Source of the DNA: Entonaema liquescens
Lineage: Eukaryota; Ascomycota; Sordariomycetes; Xylariales; Xylariaceae
Assembly (NCBI GenBank): GCA_902805475.1
Contig: CADCSX010000023.1
Location: forward strand, 3,534,001-3,598,000
DNA length: 64,000 bases
Direction of reading: 5' to 3'
Numbering within the stretch: position 1 is the first letter of the stretch; each line of letters begins with the position of its first letter. Below the pieces are notes generated by a model, which was not told the DNA's origin, ran no database searches, and saw only the letters and a list, made by a program, of their open reading frames with translations. Below are positions 22,538 through 32,816 of this stretch, one piece after another. The translations under genes were made by a program, and so were the position numbers.

Positions 22538-24910
22538 ATGGCGTCCGGCGAAGACGAACCGATGCGTGATGCATCAACTTCCGCGGCTCCTCCCGTAGCG
22601 AATGAGCCCGAGCCCGTGCCCGCACCCGTAGCAAAACCCCGCCGTCGGTTCGCTCCCCAGCTCGTTGAAGAGTCTGTGAAGTCGTCATCAAGCAAGAGAC
22701 AAGACCTTACTTCCAAACTCGCAACATTGACACCACCAGATTCGACAGTCAGCTCGACTAGGAGACCTACGAGGGATGCCTCAGTCCAGGTGAGCGACAT
22801 TGAAATGCCGGATGCGCCACCAGTCAAACCCATCCGCCGCTTCGCTCCTGTCCCAATTGAGACGACATTCGATTCGTACAGGGTGAGCAACAACAGCATT
22901 CATAGGAAGAATCCCGTCGGCCCTACAGCGGAATTGACACCAGACCCTTCACCGACATCCCCATACGCACCATCGTTCCTAGGAGGAAATAAAGGAGATC
23001 AAAGACAATCTGAACAATCAGAGAAGAAACCAAAGAGAAAGTTTGCCCCGCAGTTGATTGAGACGACAAGACGATCCAAAAAGGCCGACCAACCAGGCCC
23101 CGCCACCAAACCTATAGATAAGACGGATATTACTCCCGGCACGAATCATATTTATGCTCCGAAACCTAAGCGAAAAGCAGCACCTCGACCTGCCGTTGCG
23201 GGCGTATCGAATGCTACCGGTGAGGGTGACGGCTATTTGACGCCACGCCGACAACAATCTATGAAGCCGCATCCAAACACTCGAAGAAGTACTCGACAAT
23301 CGTATACTCCCGAACTCGATACAATACTATCATCCGAGTCTGATAAGTCTTCTGAGGAAAATGACGATAATGAGGATGCACCAGTTCTCAGCATTGGTGT
23401 CCCGGCTTTGTGTAATGGGATCTCCTCGGGACAAGATGATGATGTTGTTGGTGGTGATTCCTGGAGTACCAGACATTATGAACTCCGGAACAGGAGAGAG
23501 TCGTGTGACGAAGAATTCTCGGGCTACCTATTAGCGGTAGCCGCCAGAGAGGCGCACAGGCAACGTGAGCTCGAAGCGGCTATGGCTGCATTTCCCAACG
23601 GTGTGCGACCCGAGGGTGTGGAACATTTCCTCGTTAGAGATAATTCCGATGATGATCCCTTAGCTCTAGACGAACGATTAAGGCATGGAACCTCACAACT
23701 TCTACGACGGAAGGAGTCAGATCCGGGCTGGGCGATTAAGGAAATGCGAGCCCATGCCGAAAAGCTAGCTGAAGCAAGGCAAGAGAGGATGAGTATCGAC
23801 GAGTTGGATCATGTTGATATAGCACCCCCTCCGGAAGATCCGTTGTGGACGACGTCCGCATTCCGGACATCTATTGACGAAAATATGAGAGATGCCCCGA
23901 GCCCAATAATAAGCGCGCATTCGCCGGCTCTATTAGCCAGGGTGGATTCACATCCTCGGGCACCCTCTCCCGCACTCATCCCACCGGAACCTGGTCTCCG
24001 CGCGAGCCCATTTGGCATTCCTTTTGCTTTTCGCAACAATGAGCCCGAGGACCCTCAGATGCGAAAAATGCGCATGGCTGCCTCACCGCCCATGCTGGGC
24101 AGTAATCTGCAGTTTCGCTTATGTCCAAGTCCAAAGCAGACACGTATGGAGCCCAGCCATCAGTACTGTACCCTTGAGAAGTCTGAGCAGCGGCGAGATG
24201 TTACAGGGGCCACAGGATTATGGCGTGGTTACTGTTCTGCTAAGGCCAATGAAGTCGTGGAGATGCACCCAGGGCCCAACCTCCTCATGACGCCGCAGGA
24301 GCCAAACTCTCCGCATGACCCATTTTCAGCCGCGTTCACCGCATCCATGAGCATAAGCAGTGTCATAAGCGGTGCGCAGTCTCCAGGGGCCGCATCCCCG
24401 ACAGACCGCCATAGCCAACAAAGGAGCTTTCATATGCTCTCGAGTCTAGACGAGCGATTGAAGAAGGAGAAGGCACGCAAGGAGTTCGAAGAGCGTATCG
24501 CAGCTGAGTTTGATGATTCCTTTGTTACGCAGGTCTACAATTATCTCAGTCTTGGTTATCCCGCTACCGCACGTGCTTTCGATGGCGAACTGAGCAAGAT
24601 CAGCGGTATCGACGTCGTGGAATTGCGCAAGGATGACCACATCAAAATTGACAAAGGCTTTATGTTGCAAATGGAGATGAGCATCCCTAAGGGCAAGTCG
24701 ATGACTGACTCTGACGATGGCGAGGAGACGCCATTCCGTACTCCCGAAGAGGATGAGAAGAGGACTCGAAGGAAACCGAAGCCACCTCGGTGGATTGCAT
24801 TGAAGTTGTACATACGCGAATGGGCACGCCAGCATCCCGTCCTGAATGACTCTGGGACTGGTGAGATGGCTTGGGGTGTCAGGGCTCGGAGAGGAAGCTG
24901 GGCCATCTAA
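22538..24910 (+). CDS. LisH-like fungal protein with four K-P-x-R-R/K-F-A-P repeats
   Basis: A single exon of 790 residues, with ATG in good context (CAAAATGGCG). The N-terminal third is disordered and carries a repeated short motif: KPRRRFAPQL at 33, KPIRRFAPVP at 97, KPKRKFAPQL at 164 and the degenerate KPKRKAAPRP at 209. Acidic Ser/Asp runs follow near 260-285. Residues 320-420 are helical and charged (SGYLLAVAAREAHRQRELEAAM). Residues 659-691 (FVTQVYNYLSLGYPATARAF) fit the LisH dimerisation motif: a hydrophobic helix, then G-Y-x-x-T-A-x-x-F. The C-terminus has PPRWIALKLYIREWARQHP and ends ARRGSWAI, both features I recall from fungal homologues. LisH proteins act in dimeric scaffolds and microtubule or chromatin complexes; the role of this one is unknown. 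It has no membrane or secretion signal. Confidence 0.82.
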   Translation: MASGEDEPMRDASTSAAPPVANEPEPVPAPVAKPRRRFAPQLVEESVKSSSSKRQDLTSKLATLTPPDSTVSSTRRPTRDASVQVSDIEMPDAPPVKPIRRFAPVPIETTFDSYRVSNNSIHRKNPVGPTAELTPDPSPTSPYAPSFLGGNKGDQRQSEQSEKKPKRKFAPQLIETTRRSKKADQPGPATKPIDKTDITPGTNHIYAPKPKRKAAPRPAVAGVSNATGEGDGYLTPRRQQSMKPHPNTRRSTRQSYTPELDTILSSESDKSSEENDDNEDAPVLSIGVPALCNGISSGQDDDVVGGDSWSTRHYELRNRRESCDEEFSGYLLAVAAREAHRQRELEAAMAAFPNGVRPEGVEHFLVRDNSDDDPLALDERLRHGTSQLLRRKESDPGWAIKEMRAHAEKLAEARQERMSIDELDHVDIAPPPEDPLWTTSAFRTSIDENMRDAPSPIISAHSPALLARVDSHPRAPSPALIPPEPGLRASPFGIPFAFRNNEPEDPQMRKMRMAASPPMLGSNLQFRLCPSPKQTRMEPSHQYCTLEKSEQRRDVTGATGLWRGYCSAKANEVVEMHPGPNLLMTPQEPNSPHDPFSAAFTASMSISSVISGAQSPGAASPTDRHSQQRSFHMLSSLDERLKKEKARKEFEERIAAEFDDSFVTQVYNYLSLGYPATARAFDGELSKISGIDVVELRKDDHIKIDKGFMLQMEMSIPKGKSMTDSDDGEETPFRTPEEDEKRTRRKPKPPRWIALKLYIREWARQHPVLNDSGTGEMAWGVRARRGSWAI

Positions 24911-26234
24911 AGGAGTGATGAACCATACTTTTTTTTCTTATTCTTACGTAGCGTCGGAGTATTTGCGGCTTTTTCAAGCCGGGGGAGCATCGGGGAGCGT
25001 AAGGTCACTTATTTGGGTACCTTAGGTAGTATGATGGGTTTGGGTTTGCCATATAAAACATCACCTGTTCGAGAGGATCTCGGATATGTATATGATTCGC
25101 TCACGATACAGCAGTCATGGGAATCCAAAAGGAGTGGGGTTATTCGGGTTTCTCATCACTGGATTGGCGTTTTCTTTTTGGATAGCCATATATTTATTGG
25201 GCGAAAGAGGCAAGCAGCAACCTCTTATCATGCTAGAAAAAAAGATATTAACTAGACCAGAGCGATATTATTCAAGGGGGAGCTCGGTCAAGTATAAATA
25301 AGAGCGAAGATAGAAAAAAAGGGCATTTTTATCCCCAGAATCTTGTGCTTCAAAGACTACCATAGGGTGGTTACCTATCAGCAGCGCCGCGTATAGGCGT
25401 ATAGATATACATATTTAATAGCTATAATTATCATAGAAGTTGATGCAGTGTTACACTAGTACCTTGACGACTTATTCATATCAGACAATCCTTAAAAATA
25501 TAGCACATTCAATATCTATCTGTACCAGTTCCTCTGAATGCTTCACTATAATTATGTGGAAGTCTGGGTATGATAACACTATCTATCGTGATAGTATCAT
25601 CAAACTTAGATATATCAAGTCCACCATGCTATATTCACACCATGATATGTCCTAATATATTGGGTAGTTGGCTATCTAGGTAGGCACTCTATTGTTGACA
25701 ATGCCCCCTACCCGAATATCGCCCCGTCTTCCTTGGCCTAACGTCAAGACTCATAATTTTTCATATTATTCTCTGCGGGGTTAGCAGCGCCAGCGCAAGG
25801 TTCTCCAAAATACCAGCCTTCTAGATTTCATCCATAGGCGGGGTAGCTCTCGTAAACCCTCGTTGATATCCAGCTCTGCTGTAACCTTCCCCAATTGTAC
25901 TACTATCGAGTCGTGTACAGCACGCAATATGCATGTCCGCTGAGGCGAGTCTCCAGCCTCATTGGGTCTTTTTGTATGTGGTTCTGCACAGCTAACTACC
26001 TAGGTGCCATTTGGTCCTCAGCATCCCGGAGATCACCACCTTGCCATGGAGATAGCCTTATTTATGCAGCCGGTTTACAAGGTTGCAGGCGATGTAATCA
26101 TCTATCCATGACGGGATGCGGGGAATGCGCCAAGTCTTATATAACGAGCATGTAAACATATAAGAGATAAGACATGGCCCTCTGTTGCCCGAATATTCCA
26201 TTGCAAGGGCGCCCGTTCTTCAACCTCACTCACT
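24911..26234. other. Intergenic region between the LisH-like and carboxypeptidase genes
   Basis: No gene recognised. It holds several TAGGTA/TACCTA motifs, an imperfect hairpin at 25571-25599 (TGATA and CTATC arms with a 3-nt bulge), and the peptidase promoter at the right end. Confidence 0.6.
26138..26144 (+). promoter_or_regulatory. Candidate TATA box of the carboxypeptidase gene
   Basis: TATATAA lies 97 bp upstream of the ATG at 26235, a usual spacing for a fungal promoter with a short leader. Confidence 0.5.
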
Positions 26235-28420
26235 ATGCTGTCAATGGGCCTTCGTACGGCCATTGGCCTTTCTGCGTTGGTTCCATTTGCTCGAGCCCAG
26301 TTCCCACCAACTCCCGAAGACGTCACCGTCCTTGAATCTAAATTCGGCGATGGAGTTAAGATAAGCTATAAGGAAGTGAGTGTTTGTGCAATAAGATATA
26401 ACTGCCATTCTTAAAACCGGTATCTAATCTCCTTTGAAGCCCGGCGTTTGCGAGACGACACCAGGAGTCAAGTCCTATGCTGGATATATTTACCTTCCAC
26501 CAGGCTCGTTGGAGGACCTCGGGGAGAAGCAGGACTATCCTATCAACACATTTTTCTGGTTCTTTGAAGCACGAAATGATCCTGAAAATGCGCCGCTATC
26601 CATATGGCTCAATGGAGGCCCTGGGTCTAGCTCGTTATACGGTCTCTTCACTGAGAACGGCCCTTGTTATGTTAACTCTGACTCCAACTCGACCACTTTA
26701 AGCGAGTGGGCGTGGAATACCGACGGTAAGTCTAATAGCCAGGAGGTTTTCCTATCTTAGTCAATGGCGCGAATATCAAAGCTGATTACTTAAAGTTAAC
26801 ATGTTGTTTATCGACCAGCCGACTCAAGTGGGCTTATCATATGACACATTGCAGAATATCACTGAGAACTTGGCTACTGGAGAAACTACTAAGCTTAGTG
26901 AGGACGATCCTATCCCTGAACAAAATACCACTCTCCTGGTCGGCACGTATCCGAGTCAGAACAGAAACCAAACTGCTAGAGGATCTCGCAATGCTGCAAT
27001 TGCCTTCTGGCATTTCGCCCAGACTTGGTTCCAAGAATTCCCGGGCTATCATCCGAACGACTCGAGGGTGAGCATTGCCACCGAGTCCTACGGTGGTCGG
27101 TATGGCCCAGAGTTCGCGGCCTTCTTCGAGGAGCAGAACCAGAAAATTGAAAACGGCACGTGGAATGACGCCGATGGCGAGAACTATATCATCAATCTTG
27201 ATACGCTCATCCTCATCAATTCCTGCATCGACCGCCAGATACAATGGCCCGCATATCCGCACATCGCGTTCAACAATACTTACGACATCGAGACTGTCAA
27301 TGAGACCATTTATTTGCAGATGGTGGACGCGCTCGAGAGACCCGGTGGGTGTCGTGACCAGATCAACGACTGCAGGGCCCTGGCACTCGTATCCGACCCC
27401 GACAACACTGGAGTCAACGATACTGTTAACAGCGTGTGTTCAGCCGCCGAAACGTTTTGCTCCAGAAATGTCCGCGATCCCTACCTTGACTACTCGGGGC
27501 GCAACTACTACGACATTGCCTCGGTTGATCCCAATCCATTCCCGGTCCCGTTCTATAATCTCTACCTGAACCAGCCTCACGTCCAGAAAGCCCTTGGGGT
27601 TCCCCTTAACTTCACCCAGTCCTCAAGCGCTGTATCCACCGCTTTCAGGGCAATCGGCGATTATCCCCGGCCGGGCTGGGTCGAAGACCTTGCTTTCCTG
27701 CTCGAAAACGGGATCAAAGTACATCTGATGTATGGCGACCGGGACTTCGCATGTAACTGGATCGGCGGGGAGGCCGTCAGTCTGGCGGTGAACTACACGG
27801 GTAGCGAGGAGTTCCGCAGCGCGGGATACACGGACATCGTCATCAACGACACGTATGTCGGGGGCCAGGTGCGGCAGTACGGCAACTTCTCCTTCTCGCG
27901 CGTGTACGAGGCAGGCCACGAAATCCCCGCGTACCAGCCCGAGACGGCGTACAAGATGTTCCACCGCGCGCTGTTCAACAAGGACATCGCGACGGGCACT
28001 GTCGATCTCGTCGGCACGGATGAGTATGCTACGGACGGACCGGCTGATACGTGGGCGATCAAGAATGAGGACCCGAAGGACGCGGTGCACTTCTGTTTTA
28101 TCTACGACACGTCTACGTGTACCGAGGAACAGATAGAGAGCGTGCTTAATGGCTCAGCTACCATTGTAAACGGGATCATCAAAGATACGAATTCGACACA
28201 ACTGTTCCCAGAGCTTTTCGACGGCGAGAACAACACTGGCAACGGCCAAGGCAATTCTTCGTCGTCGCCTACGCCATCTCCATCTACGACAGCCCCCGGA
28301 GGAAGCGCTTCTGAAACCGGAAGTAGTACCGCTGCTAGCGTTGTTCGAAGTAGTGTTGATATACGGAGCTTTGGCTTCTGGGCTGTGGCTTCGGCGTTGA
28401 TGTATGCCGCACTAGCTTGA
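26235..28420 (+). CDS. Secreted serine carboxypeptidase, S10 family, probably GPI-anchored
   Basis: Exons are 26235-26375, 26440-26725 and 26796-28420, giving 683 residues. It removes C-terminal residues from peptides, here probably at the cell surface. A signal peptide occupies about residues 1-21 (GLRTAIGLSALVPFARA). S10 landmarks are GGPGSSS at 106-112 (oxyanion region), ESYGGRYGP with nucleophile S240, YGDRDFACNW with D459, and EAGHEIPAYQPE with H517, so the triad is intact. At least a dozen N-x-S/T sites are present. The C-terminus has a Ser/Thr/Pro-rich linker and then a hydrophobic end (FGFWAVASALMYAALA), typical of GPI attachment. Intron 1 is 64 nt, and intron 2 is 70 nt and splits a Val codon to give NTDVNMLFIDQP. 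Family certain; GPI anchoring probable. Confidence 0.94.
26376..26439 (+). other. Carboxypeptidase intron 1
   Basis: 64 nt, GTGAGT donor, TCTAAT branch site, GAAG acceptor. It joins ISYKE to PGVCETTPGVKSYAGY in phase 0. Confidence 0.88.
26726..26795 (+). other. Carboxypeptidase intron 2
   Basis: 70 nt, GTAAGT donor, CTGAT branch site, AAAG acceptor. It is phase 1: G plus TT forms the Val codon of DVNMLFIDQP, a conserved S10 block. Confidence 0.9.
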
Positions 28421-30331
28421 TTGTTATGAGTACTTTACCTACCTAGGCAGTAGATAATGTTCTCTACTTCACCTATGAAATATAATTTTAAAATAGTTCG
28501 TGAGTATCGTATGTTATGAGTGAGTCGTAGCCTCTTGACTCATATTGTGTGCACGGGCACTTAGCATAGGAGAATCAGGCAGTTGGTTTCACTCACGATT
28601 GCCATTGAACCATACCATAAGATACAGTATAACCTATGCGATTAAGCCATAGTCTGATAATGTTTCTTGAATCAGTCTATATATAACCGCTATATCTCCT
28701 ATTCTTGAATACTCCCACCTCCGTGGGGGGATCGATGAGCCAGTGAGTTTAACTATCTTACGTATACCATGTTTCACAGCTCTTCTAGATAATCTAGCAG
28801 CCGGATCGGCACTTGCCTTATTTAACTCAATCAACTGACCGCTCTTATTCAGGGCCTATTATGGGTGAAACAAGCTTTAATTATAGTACTTTTCTCGTCG
28901 CCAATCTTTCGTTGCAATTGAGGATCTACTAAGAATCTTTTGTTGACGACACGCCTGGCTACATAGAGAATTACTAGTAATTGATTGGACTGAATTGCCA
29001 TAGTTATATGTATAGTATGAGAAGTTCGACTAAACGTGATGTTATAAGTAGCTGTAAGTATACCTGCGGAATAGGGGCGCAACGAAGTTCGTGTGCTAGA
29101 GCCGTGGCTTCGGCACAAGCCATTGATGGTCTAGGCTTTAGACACTATCTCTATAATCACCTAGTCATATAAACATGATTCAGTGCCGTAGGTACTCGTA
29201 TGCTTCTGTTAGAATGGGAGATGAAAGCCGGAGGCCTCCATAGGTACCTAGGTTCAGAGTTCCTCGCGGAACAGCAAAGTTATGTCCACGCGTCTTTCTC
29301 CACCTCGTGATATTTATTCATAGACATTTCTATCGAATTGATTTAAATACACAGTCAACCTAGTCTGTATTTATGACATCGGTGGTATCTCATAAACACC
29401 ACAGCAAATATTTTGCGGCTACTACCGCAAAAATGTCAATGGGAGACTACCGGTCGAGGTAGGCGAAACACCCGCTGAGAGGCGACGTGAAAACTAAGTG
29501 CTTAAAAGCGTAATAACGGCAACGGTCCGGGGCGATGGAACCCTAATGTAAAAACGGCATTATGTGCTAAGACCCGGTGATCTGACCGCCGAAGACATCA
29601 CATACGTCAGCTCCGAATATATCTGGGTTACCTACGCACGGTAAGCACTTACAACCGCCGCACATAAACCTTGAACGTATATTTTTATCCTCTTTTAACC
29701 CTAGATTGATTTAAGTCGAGTATAGAGATATATAGGTACGTAACTTATTATTTCCAGATTTAATTATATTTTATACGGTTAGTCACGCCGGCCGGCGAGC
29801 GAGGCGAAACGGCTGTGGGCTTGCTAGACATGTAGATCCTTCAGTACATACTGTAATGGTTCTCTTGGCACACCATTGAGTCTATGCCCAATATAGGAGA
29901 TATAATGACATGTGATTGTTCTCCTTGCCGGCGTCTACGGAAGGTTTACACAAGAAGGTCGGTCTATCTCGATGTGGAGTAAGAGACGTGGAAACAACTT
30001 CATCGTCCCACGAGGAACTCAAAATAGGTAGCTATGAGGGCTTACGGCTATATATACTGAGCCGGCTCTTCGTTCTAGATGTCTCAGCTGGAATTCTGAC
30101 ACGGTCAAGTTCGGTCAATGGCTATGTACAGCCCATAGCGAACTTATAGTGAGGACGAAAGGACCTCTTGACTATAGTAGTGTACTACGAAGAGGTAGCG
30201 GTAGCCTTGTAGTAGAGGGTGTATAAATAGAGGGCCTTTGTCGTCGTGGTTGTCTTGAAAATGTGATTTCTTTCGACTAGATAGTTAACCCTTATTACAT
30301 GTCTTAAACATACTCTAAAGATACCTTAAAG
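28421..30331. other. Intergenic region between carboxypeptidase and chitosanase
   Basis: No gene recognised. Two - strand frames (28634-28834 and 28849-29118) look faintly protein-like but match nothing I know. TAGGTA/TACCTA motifs recur at 28435, 29185, 29242, 29630 and 29735. Confidence 0.6.
30222..30229 (+). promoter_or_regulatory. TATA box of the chitosanase gene
   Basis: TATAAATA lies 103 bp upstream of the chitosanase ATG. It is the best TATA match in the gene-bearing half of the window. Confidence 0.6.
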
Positions 30332-31389
30332 ATGTTCTTCCAAACTTGCCTCTTCACTCTTCTGCTCGCCTCCGTCCAGGCACGAGATCTTCCTAATAAC
30401 ATGAGGGACTTCTACCACTTGGTAGTGCAGCAGGAAGCATGTGCCCAACCGCTGAAGTCGGGCTTCTATGACATGGCCCACAGCGATGACAATAGTGAGT
30501 AGACCCCGTCAAAGAACATTAACTGCTAGAAAAGGTTAACTGAAAATCACGGTCCAGGCTTCACCTATTGTGGTGACCATATGGACGATTACGGCATCAT
30601 CTACCTGCAGGGCAAGAACGGAAAACTAGCGAATATGGACATTGACTGCGACGGACTTATTGATAAGAACGACGACGGCCGTTGCGATAACGCTCATTCG
30701 ACTCAGAGTACGACGGCTATGAAGCGATATGTATCAGCTTACGAGAACGGTGTCCCTGATCTGAATCCATTTGTCCATGTACGTACGCTCTAGTTCCTAC
30801 CCCCTTTTCGTCTGTGGTAGTTAGGTACATACTCGGAGCTTCGAACGGGATAAAGCCTCTATTGCTCTTCGAAAGCATACATGGAAGCCCTTCGATCTCA
30901 CGTCTAAGGCATGCAATTGCTGACTTTCGTGATTGTAGGACTATGTAGTATTTGGAAACACCGGTGATAAGCCCGGGTGGGTAACATTCGACCCTCGAGC
31001 TTACGGCATGGAACCCCTAAGTGTGATGGCTATTGTCTGTAACAATAGACTGGTACGTACCTTACTAAGTCCTCCTTATACACTTATATATGTGCTCTCA
31101 AAGTTAACTAGGAGGGTAGATCTATGGTATATGGGGAGACACGAACGGTGATGACGGCGTAAACCCCAGGGTGGGAGAAGCTTCCATCTCAATTGCCACG
31201 CTGTGCTTCGGGCATGGCGTGGATGGCGTGGTCGGCTTCGACACAGAGGAGATATTGTACATCGGGTTCATTGGGGATGAAGCGGTCCCCGGTACGAGCG
31301 CGAATTGGATGGCAGCGGATGAGAGCGAGTTCCAGAAAAGCATTCGCGGCCTTGGTGATAAGCTCATACAGCGGATTGGTAAGCATTAG
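30332..31389 (+). CDS. Secreted endo-chitosanase, GH75 family
   Basis: Exons are 30332-30494, 30558-30778, 30939-31052 and 31120-31389, giving 255 residues. It cleaves beta-1,4-glucosamine chains of deacetylated chitin outside the cell. A signal peptide occupies about residues 1-17 (MFFQTCLFTLLLASVQA). Family landmarks are NMDIDCDGL, DDGRCDNAHSTQS, DYVVFGNTG, MAIVCNNRL, and the active-site block GIWGDTNGDDG...VGEASISIA. D173 and E186 lie 13 residues apart, the same spacing as the catalytic Asp175/Glu188 pair of the Fusarium solani enzyme. The protein ends near IRGLGDKLIQRIG, where the family normally ends. Introns are 63, 160 and 67 nt; the second has CTGAC before its acceptor. All motifs are intact, so the gene looks functional. 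No carbohydrate-binding module is attached. Confidence 0.93.
30495..30557 (+). other. Chitosanase intron 1
   Basis: 63 nt, GTGAGT donor, CCAG acceptor, phase 1. It splits the Ser codon of DNSFTYCGD. Confidence 0.85.
30779..30938 (+). other. Chitosanase intron 2
   Basis: 160 nt, the longest intron I resolve here. GTACGT donor, CTGAC branch site 16-20 nt before the GTAG acceptor, phase 0, joining NPFVH to DYVVFGNT. Confidence 0.85.
31053..31119 (+). other. Chitosanase intron 3
   Basis: 67 nt, GTACGT donor, TTAACTA branch-like site, GTAG acceptor, phase 0, joining CNNRL to IYGIWGDTNG. Confidence 0.85.
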
Positions 31390-32197
31390 TAGTAATTTGA
31401 TCAAGCCGAATATTTGGTTTATATGGCTCGTTACAGGGGCCAGCCCATGGTTCTTCAATCCGTACTGCGTGGGCAAAGTTGGGGCGGACTTACGCTCTCT
31501 GGAGGTTCATGTCTACCAAGAAAAGAAATATAGACGAATTGTAGTGTATTCTCCTCCGTACGGCTTCCGGCATTACACATCCTGTGTGAAGGTCTTTGTT
31601 GTGAGTACCAGGCTCTGCTTAAAGCGTTTAGCTGATGAAAGATAGAAAGGCACTCGAAAGCATCCGCACTGGTCAAAATTTATATTGTGTCGTGAGGATA
31701 ATTGAATTAATGAACAGTGCTATTGGAGTTCTGAGAGATCCTAGTTCATCTTAAGAAGAGACGATTTCATCCTATCGTGATTCGGCATATGTATTATTTA
31801 TTGCCATAGTGGCAAGAGATGTAAGATTACCTAGACCTCTTATAAGCTTGGTGTGACATAGCCCCTTTAACTCGCTGACCCCTTATTTTCTCTTGACTGG
31901 CGAATTAATTCATGTATGCGCTTCAATTCTTCAGTGCAGGCAATTATACATCAGATATCCCAACGTGGAGAGATATCCCAACGTGGAGCTTTCTAACATC
32001 CTATCCAACAGCTAGCTTTTAATTGACAATAAAGGCTATCCAGGTAAGTTATATTAAAGTTCATGCCACGCGGCCCCTGCTCCCGGATTATGAGACTAAT
32101 ATCTTCAACACGGCACGAGTGAGACATTAAATCACCTCCGCTCAACCCGTTCACAGACCTCGGATCCCGGCAAGCGAGAATAACGCCAAGCAGAAGT
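31390..32197. other. Intergenic region, convergent 3' ends
   Basis: It lies between chitosanase (+) and the MAPEG gene (-). No gene is seen. It holds an exact 18-bp tandem duplication at 31953-31988. Confidence 0.65.
31953..31988. repeat. Exact 18-bp tandem duplication
   Basis: AGATATCCCAACGTGGAG occurs twice head to tail with no mismatch. Confidence 0.95.
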
Positions 32198-32816
32198 TCA
32201 TAGAAACCCCCAGACCACCGTTCTCACGGGAGCCATCTTCCGGTTCTCCTGCCCCCAGATGTACACCCACGTGTACACTGCCCGGGTTACCAAATACCCC
32301 AGGGTCAGATTGTTCAGGGTGTCCGCCGGGAGACCCGCGGCGTTGCCGGCCGTCACGGCGGCGGCGAACACGCCGAGATTCTCAAAGGCATTAGCGCCAG
32401 CGGCCTCGGCGCGCAGGAGCCGGCCTTTCAACTACGTAGTTTTTTCGGTCAGTGGCCCGGTAGTAGGTAAGTAGATGCGGCGTTCGCTGCGAACTTACCT
32501 GCTTGTCTAGCTCGGCGGTCTCAAGCTTCGACGTGAAGGTGCGCGGGTTGTTCCCGTCGAAGAACTTCTTGCCCGGTCCTGTTAGGCCCGAGTAGACGCG
32601 GGGCAGGAGGGCCTATAACGTCATGCGCAATTGCAGGTTAGCGAAACGAATGGCGCGGAAGACGGCGGGATACACCTACCAAAACGAGAGCTGCCGGGAC
32701 CTAAGCGTAACGTCAGTAGGAGTGAACTTATTATGTCGGTATCTAAGATTTGGAAATTGAGGACAACGCACCGTAAAGTAGGAGATGTTCTTGTCGATAC
32801 CGAGATACGAAGCCAT
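32198..32816 (-). CDS. MAPEG-family membrane protein, four exons
   Basis: Exons on the - strand are 32816-32772, 32700-32680, 32612-32499 and 32431-32198, giving 137 residues, the usual length. MAPEG proteins are small four-helix membrane proteins of the ER; some are glutathione transferases or related enzymes, many fungal ones are untested. Exon 1 encodes MASYLGIDKNISYFT, the 21-bp exon 2 only VPAALVL, and together with exon 3 they build the first hydrophobic helix (about 11-32). RAEAAGANAFENLGVFAAAV at 67-86 is the family signature: Arg, a small-residue run, then N-x-F-E-N. LTLGYLVTRAVYTWVYIW is the next helix, and the protein ends APVRTVVWGFL. All exons join in phase 0, with introns of 71, 67 and 67 nt carrying good donors (GTGCGT, GTAGGT, GTAAGT). 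Catalytic specificity cannot be read. Confidence 0.88.
32680..32700 (-). other. 21-bp microexon of the MAPEG gene
   Basis: Seven codons (VPAALVL) lie between a CTTAG acceptor and a GTAGGT donor. Without it the first membrane helix would be shortened by seven residues, though the frame would be kept. Confidence 0.8.

Noticed and set aside
28634..29118. Two neighbouring - strand frames that look faintly protein-like
   Set aside because: They are separated by stops, no splice sites join them well, and no family is recognised.
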